Source: Hyphomicrobiales bacterium
GTDB lineage: Bacteria > Pseudomonadota > Alphaproteobacteria > Rhizobiales > Rhizobiaceae
NCBI GenBank assembly: GCA_012842935.1
Contig: DUSC01000022.1
Coordinates: 1 to 64,000, forward strand
Reading direction: 5' to 3'
Length of the DNA: 64,000 nt
The notes beneath the pieces were generated by a model that saw only the letters and a list, made by a program, of their open reading frames with translations, ran no database searches and was not told the DNA's origin. Position 1 is the first letter of the stretch. Every line of letters starts with the position of its first letter. Position numbers and translations under genes: made by a program. Below are positions 11,329-21,576 of the stretch, piece by piece.

Positions 11329-11363
11329 GCGATCCTTCTCGCCGAAGGCGGAGCAAAAGAAAA

Positions 11364-11384
11364 GGGCGGCCGCGCGAGCCGCCC
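11364..11384 (-). terminator. Probable intrinsic terminator downstream of the Bax inhibitor-1 family gene
   Basis: Minus-strand stem GGGCGGC...GCCGCCC followed by TTTTCTTTTG. Confidence 0.65.
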
Positions 11385-11411
11385 TTTCCGTCTTGGACCG
11401 TCGGTTCCCGG

Positions 11412-12191
11412 CTACTCGCGGTTGCCGAGGAACTGGAGCAGGAACATGAACAGGTTCAGGAAATCGAGGTAGAGCCTGAGCGCGCCCATGATCGCCTTTC
11501 GGCCGGCGACAAGCGTCTCGTCGCCTTCCCAGTACATCTCCTTGATCTGCTGCGTGTCGTAGGCGGTGAGTCCGGCGAAGACCAGCACGCCGATCGCCGA
11601 GATGGCGAACTCGAGCGCGGACGACTGCAGGAAGAGATTCACCAGCATGGCGATGATCAGGCCGAATACGCCCATGATCAGGAACGACCCCATCGCCGAA
11701 AGATCGCGGCGCGTCGTGTAGCCGTAGAGCGACAGGGCGCCGAACGCGGCCGCGGTGACGAAGAAGGTCTGCGTGATGCTCTGTGCCGTGTAGACCAGGA
11801 AGATCGACGACAGCGACAGGCCGACGAGGCCGGCATAGACCCAGAATGCCGTCTGCGCGGCGGAAACGCTCAGCGTATGGATCCTGAAGGACAGGAAGAA
11901 GACGGCGCCGAGCGGCGCGAGCATGACAACCCAACGCAGCGGTGAGCCGTAGAGGGCAGCCCCGAGCGAGGTGAGCATCTTGCCGTTGCCGAGCGTGGCG
12001 ACGGCGGCCGCCGGGTCATTGGTCGTGGCGAGCATCACCGTGCCGAGGGCGGCAAAGCCGGTGATGGCGAGCCCCAGCGCCATGAGGTTGTAAACCTTGA
12101 GCATGTAGGCGCGAAGGCCCTCGTCGATGGCGGCATCGGCGCGGCTTCCGGCAGCCGCGGCGCGAGCCTGGTAGTTGCGAAGGTCAGCCAT
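11412..12191 (-). CDS. Bax inhibitor-1/YccA family membrane protein
   Basis: GLRAYMLKVYNLMALGLAITGFAALG, FVTAAAFGALSLYGYTTRRDLSAMGSFL, AYDTQQIKEMYWEGDE motifs; start chosen at MADLRNYQ. Confidence 0.95.
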   Translation of the reverse strand: MADLRNYQARAAAAGSRADAAIDEGLRAYMLKVYNLMALGLAITGFAALGTVMLATTNDPAAAVATLGNGKMLTSLGAALYGSPLRWVVMLAPLGAVFFLSFRIHTLSVSAAQTAFWVYAGLVGLSLSSIFLVYTAQSITQTFFVTAAAFGALSLYGYTTRRDLSAMGSFLIMGVFGLIIAMLVNLFLQSSALEFAISAIGVLVFAGLTAYDTQQIKEMYWEGDETLVAGRKAIMGALRLYLDFLNLFMFLLQFLGNRE

Positions 12192-12411
12192 GGAAATCCT
12201 CTGTTGCTTTTGTCCCGTCGGGTGTCGGCCGTTCTGTCCGGCCAGGCGCCGCTGGCGGGAACCCCAGCATGCCTGCGGCAGAATATGATGTCTCGCGAGG
12301 CGATCGACAAGGCCCCGACGAGGTCGCAGCGTACACTTGTATGTCAACCGCATACATCGTCCCTGTCCGGGCGTATTTCGGCACGAGGCAGGAAACCGTG
12401 AGCGCTCGCCG

Positions 12412-14961
12412 CTATTCGGTGCGCAGGACAGGCGCCGCCTTCTGGCCGAGGACACGCCAAGTGCCGAGGAGGCCGATGCCGATGGTCAACGCGAGGGCGA
12501 GCACAATGGTCGCCGCCGCGACGCCCGGCAGGAAGGTGGACGGCAGCGTCATGATCCGCGCCACGACGAACCATGCCGCCAGTCCCCCTGCGGCGAGCGC
12601 AAAAAGTGCCGTTGCCAGGCCGATCAGGGCGTATTCGAGCGAGAACGCCGTGATCAGCGTGCGCCGCGTCGCGCCGAGCGTCTTCAGCACGACCGCGTCA
12701 TGGATCCGCGCCCGGTTCCCGGCGGCGAGTGCGCCCGCAAGAACCAGGATCGACGAGAGCAGGGCCACGCCCGCGGCGACGCGTATCGCCGTGGCCAGCT
12801 GCTCGACCAGCCGGTTGACGACATCGAGCGCGTCCTTCACCCGCACCGTCGTTACCGCCGGGAAGGTACGTGTCACGACGTTGAGGACGCGCGAATCCCG
12901 AGCCTGGTCGTCATCCTCCGAGGTCAGGGTCGCCATCCACGAATGCGGTGCCCCGGCAAAGGTGTTGGGCGAGAAGATCATGACGAAGTTGATGCCCATC
13001 GATTCCCATTCGACCTGGCGGAAGGAGGCGATGCGCGCGGTGATGTTGCGGCCGAGGACATTGACGGTGACCGTGTCGCCGAGCTTCAGCCCGATCGCAG
13101 CCGCCTCTTCCGCCGAAAACGAAACCAGCGGCTCGCCGGAATAGTCCGCCGGCCACCAGCGTCCCTCGGTCAAGGTGGCGTTCTCCGGCGGCGCCGTCTC
13201 GTAGGTCAGACCGCGGTCCCCGCGCAGCACCCAGGCACCCTCCGGCGGCACGTCGAGCGTCTGTACGTCGACGCCGTTTATGGCCATGACCCGTCCGCGC
13301 AGCATCGGGACGCGCACCAGCTTGCTTCCGGGCGCCTCGTCCTCGAGAAGGCGGACGAAGGCCTCCACATCGGAACTCTGGATGTCGACGAAAAAGAAGT
13401 CGGGGGCACGCTCCGGCAGGCTTCCCGAAATCTGACGCCTCAGGTTTCCGTCGATCAGGGCCAGCGTGACCAGAAGCGTCAGCCCGAGCCCCAGCGACAG
13501 AACGACCGATGGCGTCAGCGCTCCCGGCCGGTGAATGTTTCCGATCGCGAGCCGCAGGGCGGTCGAACGCACGCGCGGGCTGCGCCGCGCGATCATCTGG
13601 ACGAGGGAGGCGACGCCGCGCAGGACGGCGAAGGCGAACGCCATGGCGCCGATGAAGATCGTCGCGATGCGCTGGTCGCTCGCCGTCAGGATCGCGATAG
13701 CGGCGAGCGCTGCGGCAATTCCGGTCGCTGCCGCCATGTAGCGAACGCGCGGAAGGCCCTTGCCGTCGAAACCCAACTCGCGGAAGAGCGCCGTCGCCGG
13801 TACGTCGCGGCTGCGCCCGAGCGGTACCAGCGCGAAGGCGAGCGTGACCATGACGCCGAACAGGGCGGCCATCGCCAGCGCGCCGGGGAAGAGCCCGGCC
13901 TCGGCCGGGATCGGCAGCAAGGACGACAGTACCGAACTTGCGGCAAAGGGCATCAGCGCCCCGACGGCAAGCCCGGCCACGATGCCGATCGCCGCGATGA
14001 TGAGGATCTGCACGAGATAGACAGCGAAGACGAAGCCGCCCGACGCCCCGAGGCTCTTGAACGTGGCGATGACGCCGCGCTTGCCGTCGAGATAGGCCCT
14101 GACTGCATTGGCCACGCCGACGCCGCCGACGACCAGCGACGTCAGGCCGACGAGCAGGAGGAACTGCGAGAAGCGCTCGATGTTGGAGGAGAGCGCTGGT
14201 GCGGCGTTGGAGCGGGTGCGCACGCTCCAGCCCGCTTCCGGGAAGCTGGCGTTGGCCCGGTCGCGAATCTCCGCAACCGCCTCGTCGCCCGTCCCCGCCG
14301 GTAGCCGCACCTTGTAGGCGAATTCGACGAGGCTGCCCGGCTGCACCAGCCCGGACGCCCGCAATCCGTCAAGAGAGACGAGCAGGCGCGGCGCGAAACC
14401 GAAACCGTCGGAGGCCGCATCGGGTTCGCTGACGATCTTCCCACGCAATTCGTAGGACGCCCCGCCGAGCCTGATGCGGTCGCCGAGCGACAGCCCGAGC
14501 CGCTCGAAGAGGAGGGCGGGCGCGGCGGCGCCGAAGGCGCCGTTGCGCTCGCCGAGGAGATCGTCGAGCGGCATGGAAGGCGCGACGTCCAGCGAGCCGA
14601 AGAGCGGATAGGCCCCATCGACGGCCTTCACCTCGACTAGGGCCTGGTCTGCGCCGTTCTCCAGCCGCGCCATCGAGCGCATGGACGCGCTTACCGCCAC
14701 GGGTCCGAGCCCCTCGAGGAAGGCGCGTTCGGCGGCGTTCGCCTCGCGCTGGTTCAACTCGAATCGGATGTCGCCGCCGAGCAGAGACTGTCCCTGGCTG
14801 GATACGCCCGCGTTTATCGCCCGTGCCACGGAGGTCACGCCGCCGATGGCGGCGACGCCGAGCGCGATGCAGACCAGGAAAATGGAAAACCCGGAAAGCC
14901 CCCCGCGCATCTCGCGCAGCGAGAAGCGGACGGCGAGCCTGAGCGTGCGGAGAGCGGACAT
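12412..14961 (-). CDS. ABC transporter permease, FtsX-like (YbbP-type)
   Basis: 849 aa with two FtsX-like TM blocks; adjacent to an MJ0796-type ATPase. Confidence 0.92.
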   Translation of the reverse strand: MSALRTLRLAVRFSLREMRGGLSGFSIFLVCIALGVAAIGGVTSVARAINAGVSSQGQSLLGGDIRFELNQREANAAERAFLEGLGPVAVSASMRSMARLENGADQALVEVKAVDGAYPLFGSLDVAPSMPLDDLLGERNGAFGAAAPALLFERLGLSLGDRIRLGGASYELRGKIVSEPDAASDGFGFAPRLLVSLDGLRASGLVQPGSLVEFAYKVRLPAGTGDEAVAEIRDRANASFPEAGWSVRTRSNAAPALSSNIERFSQFLLLVGLTSLVVGGVGVANAVRAYLDGKRGVIATFKSLGASGGFVFAVYLVQILIIAAIGIVAGLAVGALMPFAASSVLSSLLPIPAEAGLFPGALAMAALFGVMVTLAFALVPLGRSRDVPATALFRELGFDGKGLPRVRYMAAATGIAAALAAIAILTASDQRIATIFIGAMAFAFAVLRGVASLVQMIARRSPRVRSTALRLAIGNIHRPGALTPSVVLSLGLGLTLLVTLALIDGNLRRQISGSLPERAPDFFFVDIQSSDVEAFVRLLEDEAPGSKLVRVPMLRGRVMAINGVDVQTLDVPPEGAWVLRGDRGLTYETAPPENATLTEGRWWPADYSGEPLVSFSAEEAAAIGLKLGDTVTVNVLGRNITARIASFRQVEWESMGINFVMIFSPNTFAGAPHSWMATLTSEDDDQARDSRVLNVVTRTFPAVTTVRVKDALDVVNRLVEQLATAIRVAAGVALLSSILVLAGALAAGNRARIHDAVVLKTLGATRRTLITAFSLEYALIGLATALFALAAGGLAAWFVVARIMTLPSTFLPGVAAATIVLALALTIGIGLLGTWRVLGQKAAPVLRTE

Positions 14962-14973
14962 TCCGGTCCGGTC

Positions 14974-15678
14974 CTAGCGGCTGCCGGCGGAGGCCACCGG
15001 TTCGAGCGCCGGCTCGATCCGTCCCGAGCGCATGGCGATCTGCCGCCCGCAGCGCGCCGCCAGCGCCGGATCGTGTGTGACCAGAACGAGCGTCATGCCA
15101 CGCTCCGATGCCTTGGCGAACAGGAGATCGGCGATCTGCCGGCCGGTCGCCTGGTCGAGATTTCCCGTCGGCTCGTCGGCGATCAGGATTCGCGGATCGG
15201 GCGCCAACGCACGGGCGATGGCGACGCGTTGCTGCTCGCCGCCGGACAGCTCGCCCGGATAGTGTGTGACGCGATCGCTCAGACCCACGGCTGCGAGTTC
15301 GCGCGATGCGACGGCGAACGGGTCGCGATGGCCGGCCAGTTCGAGCGGCACGGCGACGTTCTCCAGCGCCGTCATGTTCGGGATCAGGTGGAACGACTGG
15401 AAGACGATGCCGATGTTGCGGCCGCGGAACGCCGCAACCTGGTCCTCGGTCTTGCCGTTGAGCGTTTCGCCGGCGATGCGCACGACGCCCGCATCCACCC
15501 TTTCCAGCCCCGCGATCACCATGAGCAGCGTCGACTTGCCCGATCCCGACGGTCCGACGATACCCGTTGCCTCGCCCCGGTTCACCGAGAGGCTTACATT
15601 CTTCAGGACGTTGACCGACGAAGGCCCCTGGCCCAGCGTCAGCGACACGTTCTGCAGCTCGATGACGGCTTCTGTCAC
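14974..15678 (-). CDS. ABC transporter ATP-binding protein (YbbA-type)
   Basis: Walker A GIVGPSGSGKSTLL, signature LSGGEQQRVAIARAL, Walker B RILIADEPTGNLD. Confidence 0.94.
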   Translation of the reverse strand: MTEAVIELQNVSLTLGQGPSSVNVLKNVSLSVNRGEATGIVGPSGSGKSTLLMVIAGLERVDAGVVRIAGETLNGKTEDQVAAFRGRNIGIVFQSFHLIPNMTALENVAVPLELAGHRDPFAVASRELAAVGLSDRVTHYPGELSGGEQQRVAIARALAPDPRILIADEPTGNLDQATGRQIADLLFAKASERGMTLVLVTHDPALAARCGRQIAMRSGRIEPALEPVASAGSR

Positions 15679-15741
15679 GTCGAAACGATCCTATATGGGA
15701 GGCGAAGGCGGTGGGTGCCTTCGTCATATGGGTGCGCGTAC

Positions 15742-16383
15742 ATGGCTTTCAAACGGTTCCTGCAGGCGGCGGCCGTGGCGGTCGCTCTCCTTGCGGTGGC
15801 GACGCCGGCAAGCGCCGACCCGGTACGTATCGTCGGACTCGGCGACAGCCTGATGGCCGGCTACGGCCTCGGCCCGGGCGAAGCATTTCCCGACAGATTG
15901 CAGGCGGCGCTTCGCGACAGGGGTCACGATGTCGTGATCGAGAATGCCGGTGTCTCCGGCGATACCTCGAGCGGCGGCCTGTCACGGCTCGACTGGTCGG
16001 TCCCCGACGGCACGGCTGCGGTCATCCTCGAGCTCGGCGCCAACGACATGTTGCGCGGCATCGAGCCGGCGATCACGGAGAAGAACCTCGATGCGATGGT
16101 GGCCCGGCTGAAAGGACGCGGTATCGCCGTCCTGCTGGTCGGCATGCGCGCCGCGCCCAATCTGGGGCCGGAATTCGCCACGCAGTTCGATCCGATCTAC
16201 GAGCGGATCGCCGGAACGCACGGGGTGGTGCTGATGCCGTTTTTCCTCGACGGCGTCGCCGCGGACCCGAAATACCTGCTCGCCGACGGCATGCACCCCA
16301 ACGCCGCGGGCGTCGACGTGATGGTCTCGAGAGCCTTGCCTTACGTCGAAAGGCTGCTCGGCGAAGCCGGAAAGGCGTCCTGA
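15742..16383 (+). CDS. Arylesterase / SGNH-family esterase (TesA-like)
   Basis: Signal peptide, GLGDSLMAGYGL, NAGVSGDTSSGGLSRLDW, ELGANDMLRG, DGMHPNAAGVDVM. Confidence 0.93.
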   Translation: MAFKRFLQAAAVAVALLAVATPASADPVRIVGLGDSLMAGYGLGPGEAFPDRLQAALRDRGHDVVIENAGVSGDTSSGGLSRLDWSVPDGTAAVILELGANDMLRGIEPAITEKNLDAMVARLKGRGIAVLLVGMRAAPNLGPEFATQFDPIYERIAGTHGVVLMPFFLDGVAADPKYLLADGMHPNAAGVDVMVSRALPYVERLLGEAGKAS

Positions 16384-16499
16384 CGGCGTTGCGTCGGGTG
16401 AGCGCCGCAGTTCGGCCGCAGCGCACAAAGCGCTTGCCGGCCGCGGCAAACGATGATTCGGTGCGATTGCGAGTACGAATCGAGGAAGGGAGCCAGGCC

Positions 16500-17096
16500 A
16501 TGCCGCGACTTTTCACCGCCCTCGAAATTCCTCGCGAAGCGGCCTTGTCGCTGTCCCTCCTGCGCGGCGGTCTGCCTGGCGCGCGCTGGATCGACGTCGA
16601 GAACTACCACCTGACGCTACGCTTCATCGGCGATGTCGAAGGCCACGTCGCCGACGAGATCGCCAATGCACTCGACAGGGTTCACCGACCCGCCTTCCAC
16701 CTGACTCTCTCGGGCGTCGGCGCCTTCGGCCAGAAGAAGCCGCATTCCGTCTGGGCCGGGGTCGCCCCTTCGCCGGAGCTGTTCGCCCTCCAGGCCGAGA
16801 TCGACCGCATCTGCCAGCGCCTCGGCGCGCCTGCCGACCCGCGGAAGTTCGTTCCGCACGTCACGCTGGCCCGGCTGCGCAACTCCGCGCCGAGCGACGT
16901 TGCACACTATCTCTCGGCGCGCGGCAACTTCTCGTCCCTGCCGTTCCGGGTTGGTCGCTTCGTATTGATGTCGTCTCGCGACTCGGTCGGGGGCGGACCC
17001 TACATCGTCGAGGAGGCCTGGCCGCTTGCCGGCGCCGACCTCCGTTCCCCTATGCGATCGAGCAGCGATTCGCTTGCTTCGCGGATCATGCGGTAG
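16500..17096 (+). CDS. thpR: RNA 2',3'-cyclic phosphodiesterase
   Basis: Two HxTL motifs ([18 protein letters not shown]), [12 protein letters not shown]-terminus. Confidence 0.92.
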   Translation: MPRLFTALEIPREAALSLSLLRGGLPGARWIDVENYHLTLRFIGDVEGHVADEIANALDRVHRPAFHLTLSGVGAFGQKKPHSVWAGVAPSPELFALQAEIDRICQRLGAPADPRKFVPHVTLARLRNSAPSDVAHYLSARGNFSSLPFRVGRFVLMSSRDSVGGGPYIVEEAWPLAGADLRSPMRSSSDSLASRIMR

Positions 17097-17518
17097 ACGT
17101 CGGTGAAGCCGTCGGGACCGCCGAAATAGGGATCGGGAACGTCGCGCGGGCCCAGTCCCGCATAGTCGAGGAAAAGATGCACGCGGCGGCGTGCTTCCGG
17201 AGGCGCCATACGCCGAAGGTCCTCGACGTTCGTGCGGTCCATCCCGAGCACCAGGTCGAAAGTCTGGAAATCCTCGGGGGTCACCTTGCGCGCGCACTGG
17301 CCCGTGATGTCGACGCCGTGCCTGGCAGCGATTGCGACGGAACGCGGGTCGGGCGCCGAGCCGATGTGCCAGCCGCCGGTTCCCGCGGAGTCCAGCCTGA
17401 ACTGGTCGGAAAGCCCGCGTGCAGCAGCCGCGGCGCGGAAGATGCCTTCGGCAAGCGGCGAACGACAGATGTTGCCGTGGCAGACGAAAAGGATCGAAAG
17501 GGCGGGCTGTGCGGTCAT
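17000..17518 (-). CDS. Low molecular weight protein-tyrosine-phosphatase
   Basis: [21 protein letters not shown]-loop, [19 protein letters not shown]; start chosen at MTAQPALS. Confidence 0.94.
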   Translation of the reverse strand: MTAQPALSILFVCHGNICRSPLAEGIFRAAAAARGLSDQFRLDSAGTGGWHIGSAPDPRSVAIAARHGVDITGQCARKVTPEDFQTFDLVLGMDRTNVEDLRRMAPPEARRRVHLFLDYAGLGPRDVPDPYFGGPDGFTDVYRMIREASESLLDRIGERRSAPASGQASSTM

Positions 17519-17566
17519 CCGGCCGTCGCTATGATTGACCAACCCGCATTATCACGGAGGTTAGCC

Positions 17567-17866
17567 ATGACAAGAGAGCCGCTCGATCCGAATGCCGTCC
17601 GCGACGCCATGACCGGCCTTCCTGGCTGGACGCTGGCCGACGACGGGAGGTCGATCAGCCGCACGTTCCGCTTCCGCGATTTCGGCGAGGCGTTCGGCTT
17701 CATGACTCGGGTAGCACTGGCGGCCGAGAAGTTGGATCATCATCCCGACTGGTCGAACGTCTACAACAGGGTTGATATGCGCCTGAACACGCACGACGCC
17801 GACGGGCTGACCGAACTCGACCTCAGGCTCGCACGCAAGATCGACCGTATCGCCGGCCAGGCCTGA
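17567..17866 (+). CDS. phhB: 4a-hydroxytetrahydrobiopterin dehydratase
   Basis: [72 protein letters not shown]. Confidence 0.95.
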   Translation: MTREPLDPNAVRDAMTGLPGWTLADDGRSISRTFRFRDFGEAFGFMTRVALAAEKLDHHPDWSNVYNRVDMRLNTHDADGLTELDLRLARKIDRIAGQA

Positions 17867-17944
17867 GGTTCGGCTTGCAGGCGAAGGCGGCACTCACCAT
17901 TTCATGCGGTGGGCAGGAAAACCGGCAGAAGGAGACGGTCGGTC

Positions 17945-18283
17945 ATGGAACGGCACGGAACGGGCGACGGCGCCGACGCGGGCCGCGTGCGCGCCGAATT
18001 CTGGCGGACGGCGCGGCGTGCGGCGCGGCAGATCCCGTTCATGGAGGACGTGGTCGCCGCCTATTTCTGTGCCTTCGACAAGAGCACGCCGTTGCGCGCC
18101 AAGGGTATCCTGCTCGCCGCGCTCGGCTATTTCGTGCTGCCGGCCGATGCCATTCCCGACGTCCTCGCGGGGCTGGGCTTCACCGACGACCTGACGGTGC
18201 TGACGGCGGCGATCGCTGCCGTACGTACCCACCTTAGGCCGGGGCACAGGCTCGCTGCGCGGGAAGCGCTCGAGCGGGACTGA
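17945..18283 (+). CDS. YkvA/DUF1232 family membrane protein
   Basis: PLRAKGILLAALGYFVLPADAIPDVLAGLGFTDDLTVLTAAI. Confidence 0.9.
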   Translation: MERHGTGDGADAGRVRAEFWRTARRAARQIPFMEDVVAAYFCAFDKSTPLRAKGILLAALGYFVLPADAIPDVLAGLGFTDDLTVLTAAIAAVRTHLRPGHRLAAREALERD

Positions 18284-18551
18284 AGGCCGCCATCGCGCCT
18301 TTCCCCGCTTCGAGTCAGTCAAACTCTCGCCGCTTTCGTTGGTTTCAAATGCGCCAAGGGACGCACGCAACCGGGCGCGGCAGGGTGGACGGTGATCCTA
18401 TCGTCGACAGAAACGGTCGAAATGACGGGCTTTTGCTCGCGCGTTCACCGTTTGGTAAGGCAGATTAAATCAAAATGAAGCCTACCGGGCCCGCCCGATT
18501 CGGCCGGTCCATTCCTGCTTTACGCGACAGACAGGGAAATACAGAAGAACA

Positions 18552-19055
18552 ATGCGCGGACTGAAACTCCTATTCGCCGGACTGGCAGTCGTCGCTGCGA
18601 CCCTGCCGGCAGCCGCCCAGTCGGCCACGAAGATCGGGCAGCACAATGCATGGGGCACCTATTCCTACCAGGCCAACAACGGCAAGGTCTGCTACGTCCT
18701 GACCGTTCCCACCGACAAGCAGCCGGCGTCGCTCGATCACGGTGACATCTTCTTCTTCGTCAGCCAGAAACCGGGGCAGAACGTCTCCTTCGAACCGCAG
18801 TTCATCGCTTCTTACAATCTCCAGGAAAATTCCAAGGTCATCGTCACGGTCGGTGACAAGAGCTTCACCATGTTCACACGCGGCAAGTCCGCGTGGATGG
18901 AGAACGCCGCCGAGGAACCGACCCTGATCGCCGCCATGAAGGGCGGTGCCGAGATGAAGGTGGCGGCGAAGTCCGGACGCGGCAACGCCACCAGCTACGT
19001 GTTCTCGCTGAAAGGCATTACGGCCGCCCTGAACTCGATCTCGAGCTGCAAGTGA
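18552..19055 (+). CDS. Invasion associated locus B (IalB) family protein
   Basis: Signal peptide; WGTYSYQANNGKVCYVLTVPTDKQP... FFFVSQKPGQNVSFEPQFIASYNL ... WMENAAEEPTLIAAMKGGAEMKVAAKSGRG. Confidence 0.85.
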   Translation: MRGLKLLFAGLAVVAATLPAAAQSATKIGQHNAWGTYSYQANNGKVCYVLTVPTDKQPASLDHGDIFFFVSQKPGQNVSFEPQFIASYNLQENSKVIVTVGDKSFTMFTRGKSAWMENAAEEPTLIAAMKGGAEMKVAAKSGRGNATSYVFSLKGITAALNSISSCK

Positions 19056-19067
19056 CCCGCTGAGCGG

Positions 19068-19110
19068 GCGCCCGAACGGCCTTGCGGAAGCCGCGGTCGG
19101 GCGCTTCTTT
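19068..19110 (+). terminator. Probable terminator after the IalB family gene
   Basis: GCGCCCGA ... TCGGGCGC stem (with inner GGC/GCC pairing) followed by TTCTTTC. Confidence 0.5.
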
Positions 19111-19236
19111 CGACGCAGTCGCGAATCCGGTCCCACGGGCGCCGCAATACGTCTTCGGCGGCGGTGACGGCGGCCGCGTCGCGTGGTATGGCGCGCCGTT
19201 CGACAAAGCTTGAGACGACACCCATATTGCCACGTT

Positions 19237-20472
19237 ATGACGATCTCCCTGGACCTGACCACGCCGGCCGCTCGTGATGCACTCGTCACGCGGTCTGCCG
19301 TCGCGCAGAAGCAACCGCTGATCGGCCTTTCGCGTTCCGAGATGGCCGAGGCGCTTGTTGGCGCGGGCATCGTTCCCGAGCGTCAGGTGAAGATGCGCGT
19401 TCAGCAACTCTGGCACTGGCTCTATGTGCGCGGGGTCTCCGACTTCGCCCACATGTTCAACATCTCGAAGGACCTTCGCGCCGAGCTCGACCGCCGCTTC
19501 ACCATCGCCCGCCCGGAGATCGTCGAGGAGCAGGTGTCGAACGACGGAACGCGCAAGTGGCTGTTCCGCTTCCCGCCGCGCGGCGCCGGTCGACCCGTAG
19601 AGATCGAGACGGTCTACATTCCCGAGGAGGGTCGCGGCACGCTCTGTATCTCCAGCCAGGTCGGCTGCACCCTGACCTGCTCGTTCTGCCACACCGGCAC
19701 GCAGAAGCTGGTGCGCAATCTCACCGCCGAGGAAATCTTGGCCCAGTTGATGACGGCGCGCGACCGCCTCGGCGATTTCCCCGACCGCGACACGCCCGAC
19801 GGCGCCATCGTGCCCGCCGAAGGGCGCAAGATCACCAACATCGTCATGATGGGAATGGGAGAGCCGCTCTATAACTTCGAGGAAGTCAAGAAAGCGCTGC
19901 TGATCGCCTCCGACGGCGACGGCCTGTCTCTGTCGAAGCGCCGTATCACCCTGTCGACGTCCGGCGTGGTGCCCGAGATCGCGCGCACCGGCGCCGAGAT
20001 CGGCGTGATGCTGGCGATTTCGCTGCACGCCGTGCGCGACGACCTGCGCGATATGCTGGTGCCGATCAACAGGAAATACCCGCTGAAGGAGCTGATGGCG
20101 GCTTGCAGGGCCTATCCCGGTCTCTCCAACGCGAAACGCATCACCTTCGAGTACGTCATGCTGAAGGACGTCAACGACAGCCTGGAAGACGCCAGGCTTC
20201 TCGTGCAGCTCCTGAAGGGCATCCCGGCCAAGATCAACCTGATTCCGTTCAATCCCTGGCCGGGCACCAACTACCAGTGTTCCGACTGGGAGACGATCGA
20301 GCGTTTCGCCGACTTCATCAACGAGGCCGGTTACGCCTCGCCGATCCGCACGCCGCGCGGCCGCGACATCCTCGCCGCCTGCGGCCAGCTGAAGTCGGAA
20401 TCGGAGCGAATGCGCAAGGTCGACCGGCTGGCGCTTGAGGCGATGATGATCGCCGGGCACGGCGAAGCTTGA
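19237..20472 (+). CDS. rlmN: 23S rRNA (adenine(2503)-C(2))-methyltransferase RlmN
   Basis: Radical SAM CxxxCxxC ([15 protein letters not shown]), [35 protein letters not shown]. Confidence 0.97.
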   Translation: MTISLDLTTPAARDALVTRSAVAQKQPLIGLSRSEMAEALVGAGIVPERQVKMRVQQLWHWLYVRGVSDFAHMFNISKDLRAELDRRFTIARPEIVEEQVSNDGTRKWLFRFPPRGAGRPVEIETVYIPEEGRGTLCISSQVGCTLTCSFCHTGTQKLVRNLTAEEILAQLMTARDRLGDFPDRDTPDGAIVPAEGRKITNIVMMGMGEPLYNFEEVKKALLIASDGDGLSLSKRRITLSTSGVVPEIARTGAEIGVMLAISLHAVRDDLRDMLVPINRKYPLKELMAACRAYPGLSNAKRITFEYVMLKDVNDSLEDARLLVQLLKGIPAKINLIPFNPWPGTNYQCSDWETIERFADFINEAGYASPIRTPRGRDILAACGQLKSESERMRKVDRLALEAMMIAGHGEA

Positions 20473-20954
20473 GCCGCGTCCTCGTCTATCTCGGCCGCTT
20501 CGCGCTGATCATCGCCGGCTACGCCGTCGCCTCCTTCACCGCCGGCGCCTTCCTCACCGTCCTGCTCCACGGATCGATCGGGCTGGCGCGGGACGATTCG
20601 GCCGGCGTGCTGGCCGGCCCTGTCGTCTACACCATCCCGGTCCTCGCCGTCTTCGTCGCCTACTTCGCCTTCTTCCCCTCGATCGCCGTCATTATCGCCG
20701 CGGAAGTGCTCGGTCGCCGCGACTGGCTCTATTACACGCTTGCCGGCGCGGCGGTGTCTCTGATCATGATCGTCATCCTGTTCGGCGCCGACCCCGGCCG
20801 GAACGGTTCCGCGGTTTTCGCCGGGCCCGCGGCAACCATCGTCGGCGCCGGCATCGTCGCCGGTGCCGCTTACTGGCTGGTCGCCGGGCGACTGGCGGGC
20901 GACTGGATGGAAAGCATCGAGCCGCCTACTTGGCCTGGGCCGTCAGGATCCTGA
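20469..20954 (+). CDS. Small polytopic membrane protein of unknown function
   Basis: 161 aa with about four hydrophobic TM segments; TTG start overlapping the rlmN stop (TTGA); no family recognised. Confidence 0.7.
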   Translation: MSRVLVYLGRFALIIAGYAVASFTAGAFLTVLLHGSIGLARDDSAGVLAGPVVYTIPVLAVFVAYFAFFPSIAVIIAAEVLGRRDWLYYTLAGAAVSLIMIVILFGADPGRNGSAVFAGPAATIVGAGIVAGAAYWLVAGRLAGDWMESIEPPTWPGPSGS

Positions 20955-21567
20955 GGGCGAAGGCCGAGAACACGCCGGCGAACAGCCAGTCGACGACGCG
21001 CGTGATGCGCGGATTGCGCTTCATCAATGCGGCGAAGCTGTCGGCAGCCAGCACCATCGGCGCCGTCACCGGGATCGACACGACGATGAACATCAGGCCG
21101 AGGAACACCAGCTTGCCCGGCGCGTGCGGGTCGCCTGCCGAGACGAACTGCGGCAGGAAGGTCATGTAGAAAAGGATGACCTTCGGGTTGGCGAGATTGA
21201 CGCCGAATCCCGTCGCCCAGTTGCGCAGCAGCGAGCGCTCGACGCCCCGCACCGTCGCCGGCGTGAAGGTCGAGCCGTAGCGGATGGCCTGCCAGGCCAG
21301 GAAGACGAGATAGCCGGCGCCGAACAGCTTCAGGACCAGGAAGGCGCCCGGCGAGGCGACGATCAGCGCCGAGATCCCGACGACGACCAGCAGCGTGTGC
21401 ACGACGATGCCGCAGAACGAGCCGAGCATCGAGGCGAAGCCGGCCGCCCGACCCTGGCTCAGTGCCCGGCTGACGAACAGCGTCATGTCTGGTCCCGGCG
21501 TGATCGCGAGCACCAGTGTGGCGACGGCGAATTGCAGGACGGTTGCGGTATCGGGGATGAAATCCAT
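20926..21567 (-). CDS. LysE/RhtB family translocator
   Basis: LVLAITPGPDMTLFVSRALSQGRAAGFASMLGSFCGI ... GFGVNLANPKVILFYMTFLPQFV. Confidence 0.95.
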   Translation of the reverse strand: MDFIPDTATVLQFAVATLVLAITPGPDMTLFVSRALSQGRAAGFASMLGSFCGIVVHTLLVVVGISALIVASPGAFLVLKLFGAGYLVFLAWQAIRYGSTFTPATVRGVERSLLRNWATGFGVNLANPKVILFYMTFLPQFVSAGDPHAPGKLVFLGLMFIVVSIPVTAPMVLAADSFAALMKRNPRITRVVDWLFAGVFSAFALRILTAQAK

Positions 21568-21576
21568 GTGACTTCC

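Noticed and set aside
12319-12347. Minus-strand TTGACA at 12342-12347 as the promoter of the Bax inhibitor-1 gene
   Set aside because: No acceptable -10 hexamer at 16-18 bp spacing (ACCTCG), so not supported
12337-14304. 655-aa plus-strand ORF
   Set aside because: Antisense shadow of the ABC permease gene; low-complexity Arg/Gln-rich product
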